64,000 nucleotides of DNA, taken from assembly GCA_033283165.1 (NCBI GenBank), contig JAWMQL010000010.1:1-64000 (forward strand), in the 5' to 3' direction. The notes under the pieces are model-generated. The model was not told the DNA's origin. It was given only the letters and a program-made list of their open reading frames with translations, and did no database searches. This document shows positions 53,606-62,967 of the stretch, piece by piece. Numbering within the stretch: position 1 is the first letter of the stretch; the number at the start of each line of letters is the position of its first letter. This DNA comes from JAWMQL01 sp033283165. Lineage in GTDB: Bacteria; Pseudomonadota; Gammaproteobacteria; Pseudomonadales; Halieaceae. The translations under genes were made by a program, and so were the position numbers.

Positions 53606-56173
53606 TTATTCCCCGCCGAACCGGTAGCGCAGGCGCAGGCCGTACATGCGCGGCGGGCCCAGGACCCCGGTTTCCAGCCCGTTGGCCGCCAGGCCCGGCA
53701 CGTAGTTATAGTATTCTTCATCCTTCAGGTTGGTGCCGAACAGGGCCAGGTCCAGCGGCAGTCCGCCGATGTCCTCCCAGTTGAGGCTGGCGTTATACAG
53801 TTCCAGGTCGGGCAACAGCGCCAGGTTCCCACCATAGGTCGCCAGCGTCTCGCCCTGGTACACATAGGAAGTCAGTCGCTCGTCGATGTAGACATAAGTC
53901 AGTCCCAGGGTGACCCGGCCCAGGCCCGGGTCCAGCGGCAGGGTGTAGTAGGCCGACAGGTTGACCTGGTTCTCCGGTGTCTGCCACAGGGGGGCGCCGC
54001 GCTCGATCTGGCCGTCGTCGGCGGTGTAGCGCGGGTCGTTGGTGACGATTTCCGCGATATCCCGTATCTCGGTGTCCAGCCAGGTGTAGCTCAGGTTGAG
54101 GACCAGCCCCTCCAGCGGCACCAGCGTGCTTTCGACTTCCACGCCCTTGATACGGGACTCGCCGGCATTGGCGATACCGGTCGTCGGCGCCACGGTAGCG
54201 GTATTGCCGTCCTCGTCCACCCGGGCAGAGAAGCCGGTCTGTATCTGCTGATTGCTGAGGTCGTTGTAGAAGGCCCCGACATTGAAGGTGCCGCTGACAA
54301 CCCCCTGGAAACTGGTCTTAAGGCCCACCTCGTAGTTGTCGAGTTTCTCCGGTTCAAATACGCGGTAGTCGAAGGGGGCGCGGCTGACGATGCCCCCCGC
54401 GCGGTAGCCGCGCGAGTACTTGGCGTACAACATGGTGCCGGGGGTGGGAAAGAAATCCACGCCCAGCAGCCAGGTGGGCTCCTCCGACTCCGTTTTCAGG
54501 GAGTCGGCGCAGCTCGGCTCGGTGGCGACGTCGGTGCAGGCCTCGGTGGGTGCGCCGGTGTAAGGGGGTACCACGGGAAAGGTGGTGGTGCGGTGAGATT
54601 GCCGGGTTCGCTGCTCGTCCCAGGTATAGCGTACGCCGCCGGTCAGGTTCAGCCTGTCATTCAGGCTGTAGGTGGACTGCGCGTAGACGCCCTGGTTGCG
54701 AAAGGTGGTTTTCGCCGCGCCGTTGCCCACCTGGCCGATATTGAACGACTCCCCGGCCAGGATGGTGAAGGCGCTGCCCAGCGGGTCAATGCAGTCCAGG
54801 CTGGCCAGGTCATCGCACAGGACCAGGGTGGGAGACTGGTTGCCCACCGTGCTGCGCGGGTCGCTCCACTCGAAGTACAGCCCGGCCTGGTAGCTGAGGC
54901 GGTCGTCCATGAAGGTGCCCTGGAACTGCAGTTCCTCGGTGACCGTGGTCTGATCCGCCGACATCCTGCCGGGTGACGCGTTGATGGCGGTAAAAATCGC
55001 GGGAACACCGCGGAAGAAAATGGCGGGGTAGGGCGGGGGCAGGGTATCCGCCTGCCAGTTGGTGCCGAACAGCGGTGTCTTCTGCTTGTTCTCGTACTGC
55101 CCGTAACTGAAGATATTTTTGATTCTCAGCGACGAGTCCAGGTCCCAGGTGGTGGTATTGATCAGCTGCCACTGTTCAATGCGGGAACTGGCCTTGGCCG
55201 GGGTCTGGACTTCGAGAAACTTGGCTCCCAGTTCCTGCTCTGCGGCCAGTTGGCCGCAGGACAGGCCGCCGATGAAGTTGGGCAGGCCCTGGATGATATC
55301 CACCGGGTCGTAGCCGGTGGGGTCGCAAGCAATCAGTTTGTTGATGGTGCCATTGGTGTCGGACTTGTAGTACGAGGCGATGGTGTAGTTCTCGATCGTG
55401 TCGGTGATTTCCCACAGCAAGCTGGCCCGCATGGCCTTGTAATCCAGGTCTTCGAAATCCCTGCTGCCGGCAGGCGCAATATTCTCGATGAAACCGTCCC
55501 GCTGCTGCAGGTCGGCGGCGAGACGCAGGCGCACCCGGTGCCCAAGCGGTGCGTTGAGCATCGCCTGGACGCGGCGCATGTCGTAGTTGCCCACCGCGCC
55601 CTCCAGGTAGCCGCCGAATTCTTCGCCCGGCTCGCGCGGCACCAGCAACAGGGCGCCGCCAGTGGTATTGCGCCCGAACAGGGTGCCCTGGGGTCCCTTG
55701 AGCACCTGCAGGTTCTGCAGGTCGAACATGATGCCCGGCAGGATGACATCGCGGGTGCCTATGCCCTGGGTCGCACCGCGGGGGACGACCACGTCGGCGA
55801 AATACACTCCCACCGAGGGTGCCGTGTCCAGGACCTGGTTGAACCCGCGAATGGCGAGGCTGGCATTTTCCGAGCCGAAGGATGCATTGGCCGCCAGCGA
55901 CGGGGTGACCGTGGCGAGGTCCACCGCGTTGATGACATTGAGGTCGGTGAGCCGCTCCTGGGTGAAGACAGACATGGAGATGGGCACTTCCTGCACACTC
56001 TCCTCCATGCGCCGGGCCGTGACGATGATCTCCTCCAGCACGTCACCGGTCGCCCGTTGCGGTGCTGGGCTGTCTGTTGCGGAACCGTTATCCTGCCCCG
56101 TCGCCGGGCCGATAGTGCCGAGCCAGCCGGTGACGACGCCCGCTAAAAGTGGGTAACCTGCACGAAATTTCAT
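53606..56173 (-). CDS. TonB-dependent outer-membrane receptor
   Basis: 855 residues. Signal peptide, then a TonB box/plug start EEIIVTARRMEESVQEVPISMSVF, plug motif VLKGPQGTLFGRNTTGGAL, and a 22-strand barrel ending YGLRLRYRFGGE. It belongs to the catabolic IS-type TBDR class that brings hydrophobic or carbohydrate nutrients in with TonB energy. It is divergent from the TetR gene at 56309, and shares its promoter motif with the P450 operon, which suggests it imports that operon's substrate. Confidence 0.94.
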   Translation of the reverse strand: MKFRAGYPLLAGVVTGWLGTIGPATGQDNGSATDSPAPQRATGDVLEEIIVTARRMEESVQEVPISMSVFTQERLTDLNVINAVDLATVTPSLAANASFGSENASLAIRGFNQVLDTAPSVGVYFADVVVPRGATQGIGTRDVILPGIMFDLQNLQVLKGPQGTLFGRNTTGGALLLVPREPGEEFGGYLEGAVGNYDMRRVQAMLNAPLGHRVRLRLAADLQQRDGFIENIAPAGSRDFEDLDYKAMRASLLWEITDTIENYTIASYYKSDTNGTINKLIACDPTGYDPVDIIQGLPNFIGGLSCGQLAAEQELGAKFLEVQTPAKASSRIEQWQLINTTTWDLDSSLRIKNIFSYGQYENKQKTPLFGTNWQADTLPPPYPAIFFRGVPAIFTAINASPGRMSADQTTVTEELQFQGTFMDDRLSYQAGLYFEWSDPRSTVGNQSPTLVLCDDLASLDCIDPLGSAFTILAGESFNIGQVGNGAAKTTFRNQGVYAQSTYSLNDRLNLTGGVRYTWDEQRTRQSHRTTTFPVVPPYTGAPTEACTDVATEPSCADSLKTESEEPTWLLGVDFFPTPGTMLYAKYSRGYRAGGIVSRAPFDYRVFEPEKLDNYEVGLKTSFQGVVSGTFNVGAFYNDLSNQQIQTGFSARVDEDGNTATVAPTTGIANAGESRIKGVEVESTLVPLEGLVLNLSYTWLDTEIRDIAEIVTNDPRYTADDGQIERGAPLWQTPENQVNLSAYYTLPLDPGLGRVTLGLTYVYIDERLTSYVYQGETLATYGGNLALLPDLELYNASLNWEDIGGLPLDLALFGTNLKDEEYYNYVPGLAANGLETGVLGPPRMYGLRLRYRFGGE

Positions 56174-56196
56174 GGCCTGTACCTCGATTTTTATTA

Positions 56197-56216
56197 TGAA
56201 CTATAGTATTTCATTA
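56197..56216. promoter_or_regulatory. shared operator-like motif, TonB receptor promoter
   Basis: TGAACTATAGTATTTCATTA, 24-43 bases before the receptor start. It contains the palindrome ACTATAGT. The same 20-base block recurs at 56937-56956 with three changes, two of which are symmetric and preserve the palindrome. Confidence 0.65.
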
Positions 56217-56308
56217 ACGCAGAAATGCCCGGATTGTCAAACCGCGGTTTCTCACCTGTCCCGGCCGGGCGATCGAGTGCCCTGCCCTGAACCAGCTGGG
56301 CCACGCCG

Positions 56309-56893
56309 ATGAAAAACAAGATATACCGGCCGGATTACCTGACCACCACCGATGCCCGGGTTCTACGGACCCGGGAAGCCCTGCGCGACGCCCTGCTGGC
56401 GCTGCTGGATGACGAATCCTTCGAACAGGTCACTATCCGGGAAATAGCCAGCCGCGCGGGGATCGGCTACACCACTTTTTTCCGCCACCACCCGACCAAG
56501 GAATCACTGTTGCAGGATCTGGCGGCGGAGGAAGTGCGGCAATTGCTGGAGTTCGTCCTGTCGAGTTTCGATACCGAGGATACCCGGGGCGCGTCGCTGG
56601 GGCTGTTTGGCTACGTGGACGCGCACCGCAGCCTGTGGTCCACCCTGCTCACCGGTGGTGCCGCCAGTACCCTGCGCGAGGAATTCATTCGCATCGCCCG
56701 CCTGGTGGCGGCGGATACACCACAGGCATCCGACTGGCTGCCGGCCGACGTGGGTGTGGTGCTGGTGGCCAGTGGCACCATCGAATTATTGTCCTGGTGG
56801 CTGGGGCAGGATCAGCCCGCGCCGGTGGCAGCGGTCGCCACGATCTACGAGCGCGCGATCCTGTCACCGATTTACCGGGATTTCGACGACTGA
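56309..56893 (+). CDS. TetR-family transcriptional regulator
   Basis: 194 residues. The N-terminal HTH has VTIREIASRAGIGYTTFFRHHPTKESLLQDLA. The C-terminal ligand domain is helical. It is divergent from the TonB receptor and upstream of the P450 operon. It is the most likely regulator of both via the shared motif. The ligand is unknown; a steroid or terpenoid-like inducer would suit P450 neighbours. Confidence 0.92.
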   Translation: MKNKIYRPDYLTTTDARVLRTREALRDALLALLDDESFEQVTIREIASRAGIGYTTFFRHHPTKESLLQDLAAEEVRQLLEFVLSSFDTEDTRGASLGLFGYVDAHRSLWSTLLTGGAASTLREEFIRIARLVAADTPQASDWLPADVGVVLVASGTIELLSWWLGQDQPAPVAAVATIYERAILSPIYRDFDD

Positions 56894-56936
56894 GCCGCCG
56901 ACCCGCTACCGGGCGCCGATTTCACTTGAATTTTTG

Positions 56937-56956
56937 TGAACCATGGTGTTTCATTA
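56937..56956. promoter_or_regulatory. shared operator-like motif, P450 operon promoter
   Basis: TGAACCATGGTGTTTCATTA, 52-71 bases before the first gene of the operon. Its core ACCATGGT is a perfect palindrome, matching ACTATAGT at the receptor promoter with compensating changes on both arms. Confidence 0.65.
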
Positions 56957-57007
56957 CTTGCGGTGCGCCACGCTGGCGCCACCGCGGAAATCGGGAGGTA
57001 GACGCCG

Positions 57008-58084
57008 ATGAGTGATAACAGCCGGGTATTGCGCCAGCCCGACCCGGATCGTCGTTACCGGGTCGTCCAGTGGGCTACCGGCAAGGTGGGTGCCCGCAGT
57101 ATGCGCGCCGTCATCCGGCACCCGGCCATGGATCTGGTCGGCCTGTACGTGCATTCCGAGGCCAAGGAGGGGCGCGACGCGGGTGAACTGTGTGGCCTGG
57201 AGCCGGTCGGCGTATCGGCCACGCGGTGTATCGACGACATCATCTCCCTGCAGCCGGACTGTGTCCTGTACATGCAGGAAGGAGTCGACGCGGATGATGT
57301 CTGCCGGATCCTCGAGGCGGGCATCAATATCGTGACTACCCGCGGCGAGTTTTTCTATCCCGCCAGGATGGACCCGCAATTGCGCGAGCGAACCGAGGCT
57401 GCCTGTCACGCCGGCGATGCATCACTGCATGCCACGGGCAGCAGTCCCGGGTTCATCACCGAGGCCATGCCCCTGGTGCTGACCTCGGTGGCGCGCCGGC
57501 TGGACTGCCTCACCATCGACGAGTTCGCCTATATCCCGGAATCCTGTTCGCCGGAAATGGTGTTCGATGTGATGGGCTATGGCCGGGCGCCCGGAGATGA
57601 ATTCGACCCGAACCTGCTGCACCACATGGCGCAGACATTCGAGCAATCCCTGTCCCTGCTGGCCGATACCCTGTCAGTACCGCTGGATGACGTGGAGACA
57701 CGCGGCGAGACCGCGCTGGCCACCGGGCGGATCGAGATCGCCGAGGGCGCCTGGATCGAGGAGGGCACGGTAGCGGCGCAGCGGATCACCGTGTCGGGCC
57801 TGCACAAGGGCAAGGCCCTGTTGAACTTCCGTGCCAACTGGTTTTGCGCCATGGACCTGGATCCGCCCTGGACCCTGGGCGAGACCGGCTGGCGGGTCAC
57901 AGTCGAGGGCGACACCCCCTTCGATATCACCATCGGCATGCCGAGATCCGGCGAACCGGTCGCGGAGCAGATGGGGGGTTATACAGCGCACCGTGCGGTG
58001 AACGCCGTGCCCTTCGTCTGTGCCGCGACAGCGGGCATCGTGACCATTGCCGACATGCCGCAGATCATTGCGCGACTGGATTAA
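57008..58084 (+). CDS. dihydrodipicolinate-reductase-like NAD(P)H oxidoreductase
   Basis: 358 residues. A Rossmann start (RVVQWATGKVGARSMRAVIRHPAMDLVGLYV) with GxxG pattern, and a C-terminal domain as in dihydrodipicolinate reductase or 2,4-diaminopentanoate dehydrogenase-like enzymes. GGGAGG precedes the start. It probably reduces or oxidises the product of the P450. Start of a plus-strand operon with a P450 and ferredoxin. Confidence 0.82.
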   Translation: MSDNSRVLRQPDPDRRYRVVQWATGKVGARSMRAVIRHPAMDLVGLYVHSEAKEGRDAGELCGLEPVGVSATRCIDDIISLQPDCVLYMQEGVDADDVCRILEAGINIVTTRGEFFYPARMDPQLRERTEAACHAGDASLHATGSSPGFITEAMPLVLTSVARRLDCLTIDEFAYIPESCSPEMVFDVMGYGRAPGDEFDPNLLHHMAQTFEQSLSLLADTLSVPLDDVETRGETALATGRIEIAEGAWIEEGTVAAQRITVSGLHKGKALLNFRANWFCAMDLDPPWTLGETGWRVTVEGDTPFDITIGMPRSGEPVAEQMGGYTAHRAVNAVPFVCAATAGIVTIADMPQIIARLD

Positions 58085-58141
58085 AGCCGTGACCGGTCCG
58101 CCGGTCACACCGACAGAATTTGAACACGAGGAGCAGACACC

Positions 58142-59350
58142 ATGAACGCACCTGCAGAAACCGGCGGGAACGGCGCCGCCTACTGGGACCCCTACCGGCC
58201 CGACCTGGCCCTCGACCCATACCCGGCCTACCGTCGCCTGCGGGAAGAGGCACCGGTCTACTACAACGAGACCTATGACTTTTACGCCCTGAGCCGCTTC
58301 AGTGATATCGATGAGCACTTTGCCAACGCGGAGATCTTCAGCTCCGCCCGCAGCGACGTGCTGGAGTTCATCAAGGAGGATATCGAGGTGCCGCCCGGTA
58401 TGTTCATCTGGGAGGATCCGCCGCAGCACACGGTATATCGCGGCGTGGTCGGCCGGGTCTTTACCCCGCGCCGCATGAACGACCTGGAAGGACAGATTCG
58501 CGAGTACTGCAAGAACTGCCTGGATCCCCTGGAAGGCACGGACCGCTTCGATTTTATTGCCGATCTCGGCGCCAAGTTACCCGGCGGGGTGATCGGCATG
58601 CTGCTGGGGATCCCGGACAATGCGCGGGACGTCATTCGCGAACGGGTGGACTCGTCACTGCGTACCGAGGAGGGCAAGCCCATGGAGGTGCGCCAGGCCT
58701 CTTTCCAGGGCGAGGGCTACGAGGAATATCTCGACTGGCGCGCAAAGAACCCGGCGGACGATCTCATGACCATGCTGCTGAACGTGGAGTTCGAGGACGA
58801 GACCGGCACCCGGCGCAAACTGACCCGGGAAGAGGTGCTGATTTTCGTCAATGTGCTGGCCGGGGCCGGCAACGAGACGACCTCGCGCCTGATCGGCTGG
58901 GCCGGCAAGATTCTCGGTGACCACCCCGAGCAGCGCCGTGAACTGGCGGCGGACCTGACCCTCGTGCCCGCGGCCATCGAGGAGATTCTCCGCTACGAAC
59001 CCCCCGGACCGGCGGTCGCCCGGTATGTGACGAAGGACGTGGAGATCCGGGGCCAGACCGTGTCGGCCGGCAGTGCCATGTTGTTTCTCCTCGCATCCGC
59101 CAACCGGGACAGCGAGCGGTTTCCGGATGGCGATCGATTCGACATCCATCGCCAGGGACCGCCCCACATCACCTTTGGCCGCGGCATCCACTCCTGTATT
59201 GGCTCAGCCCTGGCCCGGGTCGAGGGCCGGGTGGCGCTGGAGGAAATTCTCAAGCGCTTCCCGGACTGGACAGTCGATGCCGCCGAGGCCAAATTGTCCT
59301 CTTCCTCCACGACCCGGGGCTGGGACTCGCTGCCCGCATTCATCCCCTGA
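58142..59350 (+). CDS. cytochrome P450
   Basis: 402 residues, a soluble bacterial P450. Heme-binding FGRGIHSCIG has the thiolate Cys352. I-helix GAGNETT lies at 241-247 and ExxR uses Glu281-Arg284. It hydroxylates an organic substrate with electrons from a ferredoxin. GAGGAG precedes the start. The substrate is unknown; context suggests a lipid or terpenoid brought in by the TonB receptor. Confidence 0.96.
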   Translation: MNAPAETGGNGAAYWDPYRPDLALDPYPAYRRLREEAPVYYNETYDFYALSRFSDIDEHFANAEIFSSARSDVLEFIKEDIEVPPGMFIWEDPPQHTVYRGVVGRVFTPRRMNDLEGQIREYCKNCLDPLEGTDRFDFIADLGAKLPGGVIGMLLGIPDNARDVIRERVDSSLRTEEGKPMEVRQASFQGEGYEEYLDWRAKNPADDLMTMLLNVEFEDETGTRRKLTREEVLIFVNVLAGAGNETTSRLIGWAGKILGDHPEQRRELAADLTLVPAAIEEILRYEPPGPAVARYVTKDVEIRGQTVSAGSAMLFLLASANRDSERFPDGDRFDIHRQGPPHITFGRGIHSCIGSALARVEGRVALEEILKRFPDWTVDAAEAKLSSSSTTRGWDSLPAFIP

Positions 59351-59377
59351 GGCGCGTCCCGACTACCGAGGTACCCG

Positions 59378-59698
59378 ATGGCGAAAATTAACTACATAGA
59401 GTACAGCGGCGAGGAACGGGTGCTGGAGGTGGAGCCAGGTCAGTCGGTGATGCAGGCGGCGGTGGCCGAGGGCATACCGGGCATCATCGGCGAATGCGCC
59501 GGTAACATGTCCTGTGCCACCTGTCATGTCTACGTCGACGAAGCCTGGCTGGAGCGAACCGGCAGCAGGGGTGAGACCGAGACCCTGTTGCTGGAAGAGG
59601 TCTGCGACCCGCGCCCCAACAGCAGGTTGTCCTGCCAGATCAAGGTGAGCGAGTCCCTGGACGGCCTGGTGGTGCGGCTCCCGGCGCGGCAGATATAG
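59378..59698 (+). CDS. 2Fe-2S ferredoxin for the P450
   Basis: 106 residues of the adrenodoxin/putidaredoxin type. Cluster cysteines are Cys40, Cys46, Cys49 and Cys86 (CAGNMSCATC, then SC). It passes electrons from a reductase to the adjacent P450. No ferredoxin reductase is in the window. It lies 27 bases after the P450 gene. Confidence 0.95.
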   Translation: MAKINYIEYSGEERVLEVEPGQSVMQAAVAEGIPGIIGECAGNMSCATCHVYVDEAWLERTGSRGETETLLLEEVCDPRPNSRLSCQIKVSESLDGLVVRLPARQI

Positions 59699-59710
59699 TG
59701 CCAGAGGTAC

Positions 59711-59962
59711 ATGCAGGCGGTCTCGCGCTATACCCGGCGTTATCTGCACACTGTGGCCAACCCGGATCTTCCCGGTTCGGAGGAGCTTGATTTCGACGGG
59801 GTCACGGAGTTGTGGTTTGAGCGACGGGAGGTCTATGAGCAGGTGCTGGCCCATGCCGCCCGGGGTGTCCTGCCGCAGGAGGTCATCGCGGACGAAGAGC
59901 AGTTGTTTGACCGTTCGCGAACGCGGTTCTGCGCTGTCGAGGAATGCGAAAGCGTCGGCTGA
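59711..59962 (+). CDS. short EthD-domain-like protein, possibly N-terminally truncated
   Basis: 83 residues. The pattern YDGVAELWF-like in FDGVTELWFERREVYEQVLA, then ADEEQLFDRSRTRFCAVEE, matches the C-terminal half of EthD-type dimeric ferredoxin-like proteins that accompany P450 ferredoxin sets. The typical N-terminal HRYWREEHGPLV strand is missing. AGAGG is only about four bases from the ATG. Either a short family member or a remnant. Confidence 0.55.
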   Translation: MQAVSRYTRRYLHTVANPDLPGSEELDFDGVTELWFERREVYEQVLAHAARGVLPQEVIADEEQLFDRSRTRFCAVEECESVG

Positions 59963-59963
59963 T

Positions 59964-61622
59964 TCAGGCCGCCTCGTCCGCCGCGAGCTGGCTTCTGGCA
60001 GTGGCGCCCGCTACCCCCTTCGCTGCAAGGATTTCATGGGCGCAGTTATAACCCGGCAGAAAGGTCACGCCTGGCCCCGGGTGACATGACGCGCCGCACA
60101 GGTAGAGGCCGGCCACCGGCGTCGTGTGTCCGGTGCCGTCCACGAGGCAGCGCTCCCCCAGCATCTGGTCCGGGTGCAGCAGGCCGTGGGTCCAGTCACC
60201 GTTGGTCACCCCGTGCATGCTCGCAAAATGGTCGGCTGAAAAGATGGCCTGGTCCACGATCAATTCCGGAAAGTCCGGCATGTGCATGCCGATGTGCTCG
60301 ATGATTTTCTCCGCCATGCGGTCCCTCAGTCTGCCGCGCTTGGATTTATCGGCCTCACAGGGAAAGTAGAAGCCGTAAGCACTGGCGATATGATAGCCCT
60401 CGGGTGCCAGTGTGCTGTCCATGACCGTGGGAATCTGGAAGGCCAGGGGAACCCGCTCGGGTAATTCGCCGCGCAGGCAGGCCTCATAAGCCTGCTGCAG
60501 TTCCTCCGGATCCAGTACCATGGCGCCGCCGAAGCGGGCGCCCTCCACCCGATTCAGGGTATCGAGGTGGGCCGCGTAATGCGGCAGGCCCCTGAGCTTG
60601 AACAGCATATGAACGAACGCGCCGCGGTGAGTGAAGGCGTCGACGCGTCGTTGTTGCGGGTCCGTCAGGGGATGCCCCGGCAGGAGCCGGTTGAAGGTGG
60701 CCTGCTTGTCGAGATTGGACACCACGGTGTTTGCAAATATCTGTTCACCCCCTTTCAACTCCACCCCGACCGCGCGGCCATGCTCCACCAGGATACGGCT
60801 CACCGCCTGTTTCAGCCTCACCTCGCCACCCAGGTCCTCGATCTGTCGCGCCAGCGATTCGGACAGGGTACCCATGCCGCCGCGCACCCGTTGCATCAGC
60901 CCCTCGGAGCCCTCCTGGGCCATGGTGTACACGAGGCACAGGCCGGAGCCGGGGGTATAGGGGCCCTTGTAGGTGGCCTGTACCGCGGCGAAGGCCATGT
61001 TGGCGCGCAACTCCCGGTGGCGCACCGGGTCCGGGAAAAACCGCTCGATGATGTCCATGGCGGAGCCCCTGAACGCCAGTTCCAGCTGTTCCCGCTGTTT
61101 CGCGCTCGGGGCTTCAGCGATCAAGTCTTCCAGCCGCCGCGGCGCCTGGCGAGCGGTAAAGCGGTCCAGCACCCGCGCCGGGTACTCGCAGAACTTCAGC
61201 AGGCGGACGAAGCCCAGCATCGCGCCGGGCCCGAAATCGCGCAGGATGGACAGACTCAATCTCAGTGTATTGCGGTAGAAGACCAGCGGACGGCCGGCGG
61301 GGCCGGTCAGGTTGACCGCCATGACCGGCAGCGGAATCAACTCCACCCCGTGGGATTCGAAATCGAAGTACTGTTTCACCTCGGCTGACAGGGGGAACAG
61401 GCAACTGGCCCCCACCTCGTTGCGGCAGCCCTTGAATATTTCCCGGGTGCCGCCCATGCCGCCGACGTAATCGTTCTTCTCCAGGACCACTACCCGGCGA
61501 CCGTTGCGCGCCAGTACGAGTGCAGTGGCCAGGCCGTTGTGGCCGGCACCGACCACAATGCAGTCCGCGGACGCCCGCCCCGTTGTCTCGTGGTCCTGTG
61601 CTGTGTCAGTCTGCCCGATCAT
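59964..61622 (-). CDS. CrtI/phytoene-desaturase-like FAD oxidoreductase
   Basis: 552 residues from the ATG at 61622, preceded by GGGAGG. The FAD-binding GxGxxG is in VVGAGHNGLATALVLARNGRRVVVLEKN, and the C-terminus has the LCGASCHPGPGVTFLPGYNCA block of the CrtI/PDS family. It desaturates or oxidises a long hydrophobic chain. It overlaps nothing functional on the plus strand, although the antisense of the phosphotransferase start runs through its upstream region. Confidence 0.92.
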   Translation of the reverse strand: MIGQTDTAQDHETTGRASADCIVVGAGHNGLATALVLARNGRRVVVLEKNDYVGGMGGTREIFKGCRNEVGASCLFPLSAEVKQYFDFESHGVELIPLPVMAVNLTGPAGRPLVFYRNTLRLSLSILRDFGPGAMLGFVRLLKFCEYPARVLDRFTARQAPRRLEDLIAEAPSAKQREQLELAFRGSAMDIIERFFPDPVRHRELRANMAFAAVQATYKGPYTPGSGLCLVYTMAQEGSEGLMQRVRGGMGTLSESLARQIEDLGGEVRLKQAVSRILVEHGRAVGVELKGGEQIFANTVVSNLDKQATFNRLLPGHPLTDPQQRRVDAFTHRGAFVHMLFKLRGLPHYAAHLDTLNRVEGARFGGAMVLDPEELQQAYEACLRGELPERVPLAFQIPTVMDSTLAPEGYHIASAYGFYFPCEADKSKRGRLRDRMAEKIIEHIGMHMPDFPELIVDQAIFSADHFASMHGVTNGDWTHGLLHPDQMLGERCLVDGTGHTTPVAGLYLCGASCHPGPGVTFLPGYNCAHEILAAKGVAGATARSQLAADEAA

Positions 61623-61740
61623 ACCGCGACCTCCCGGGGTCGGCTGCCGGCTTGAGAGAGTCCTTGCAGGGGCCATAGTATGTAAACTGTCTGAAGGCGG
61701 CAACCAGGCCGCAAATAATGGCAACGTGGACCGGAGTGCT

Positions 61741-62967
61741 ATGGAGTCGATGAAACTCGGGGCAATCGCGCTGCGGGCGCTGTCACAGCTGGCAGTGGAT
61801 CGCCTGCGGGACGTCGCCGGCAGCAGCCTGCCGGTGGCACCTGCACAGGTGCAGCAGCCCGAGGTGTTGACCCGGCTGCTGCGGGAACATGGCCTGGATC
61901 CCGGTTGTGGCGAACTGCAGATACACTCGATCCAGCGGCAGCCGGTTCCTTCAGTCAGCACCAACTGCCAGAACCTGGTGTTGTCGATAAGCAGCGTGCC
62001 TGTAGGTGAATTGCCGGACAGCCTGTTCGTCAAGGTTCCCATGGAAAACCTCTCAACCCGCTGGTTCTTTGCCGTGATCCGCTCTTGGGAACTGGAGTCA
62101 CACGTCAGTCGCCACATCGCCCATGCCCTGCCGATTCGAACCCCCCGTACACTCGCCACGGCCTGCCGCGGCAGCCGATTTTTCCTGGTGCAGGAAAACC
62201 TGAATGCGGATCAATCGGTGCGCCTGTTTACCAATCCCGATATGCAGGAGGGGCCTGCGCTGGACACCGTACGGCGCTGCCTCGATACCTTCGCCCGGCT
62301 GCACGCCTGGCAGTGGGACGCCGATGCAGCGCGACGGGAAGGCATTCTGCCCAGGCGTTATCATCTGTTCCTGTCGCCCCGGTTGGGACCGGTATCGAAA
62401 GCGCTGAACCGATTTGCCCTGAAACCCTGTATGCATAAGCGCCCCGGGCTGATTCCACCGACCCTGGCAAGCGCGTACGAACTGACGCTGGCACACTGGG
62501 ATGCATTACTGGAGTACTGGTTCGATGGCCCCCTGTCGCTGTTGCACGGTGACAGTCACCTGGGCAATTTCTTTGCCTCTGGAGAAGATATGGGCATGCT
62601 GGACTGGCAGGCTGCGCACTGGGGCAAGGGCATGCGCGACGTGAACTACTTCCTGGTGGATTCCCTGCCGGCACCGCGCCTGGCGGAACATGAGCAGGAG
62701 CTGATCGCATACTACCTCCGGTGCCGGGCGAGTTACGGCGCGCCGCTGGATGCACGCGAGGCCTGGCAGGAGTACCGCAGTTTCAGTTTTCACACATTGA
62801 TGACGATCGTGGTGTCGATCGGGTTCGGCGCGCTCAATGCGGAGCAGGATTCGCTGATGACGGAAATACTGGCGCGCGCGGTGGCCGCCACAGAACGGCT
62901 GGACTACGCGGGCTGGCTCGGGGATTTTCTCTCCGCAAGTGATTCCGCGGAACGGGTCGCTGGCTGA
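61741..62967 (+). CDS. aminoglycoside-phosphotransferase/choline-kinase-like protein
   Basis: 408 residues from the ATG at 61741, with GGAG upstream. The kinase fold has LLHGDSHLGNFF (Brenner loop, catalytic Asp) and MLDWQAAHWG (metal-binding D). Such APH-type proteins phosphorylate alcohols or small metabolites. Substrate unknown. Its stop overlaps the start of the PLP enzyme (TGATG). Confidence 0.88.
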   Translation: MESMKLGAIALRALSQLAVDRLRDVAGSSLPVAPAQVQQPEVLTRLLREHGLDPGCGELQIHSIQRQPVPSVSTNCQNLVLSISSVPVGELPDSLFVKVPMENLSTRWFFAVIRSWELESHVSRHIAHALPIRTPRTLATACRGSRFFLVQENLNADQSVRLFTNPDMQEGPALDTVRRCLDTFARLHAWQWDADAARREGILPRRYHLFLSPRLGPVSKALNRFALKPCMHKRPGLIPPTLASAYELTLAHWDALLEYWFDGPLSLLHGDSHLGNFFASGEDMGMLDWQAAHWGKGMRDVNYFLVDSLPAPRLAEHEQELIAYYLRCRASYGAPLDAREAWQEYRSFSFHTLMTIVVSIGFGALNAEQDSLMTEILARAVAATERLDYAGWLGDFLSASDSAERVAG

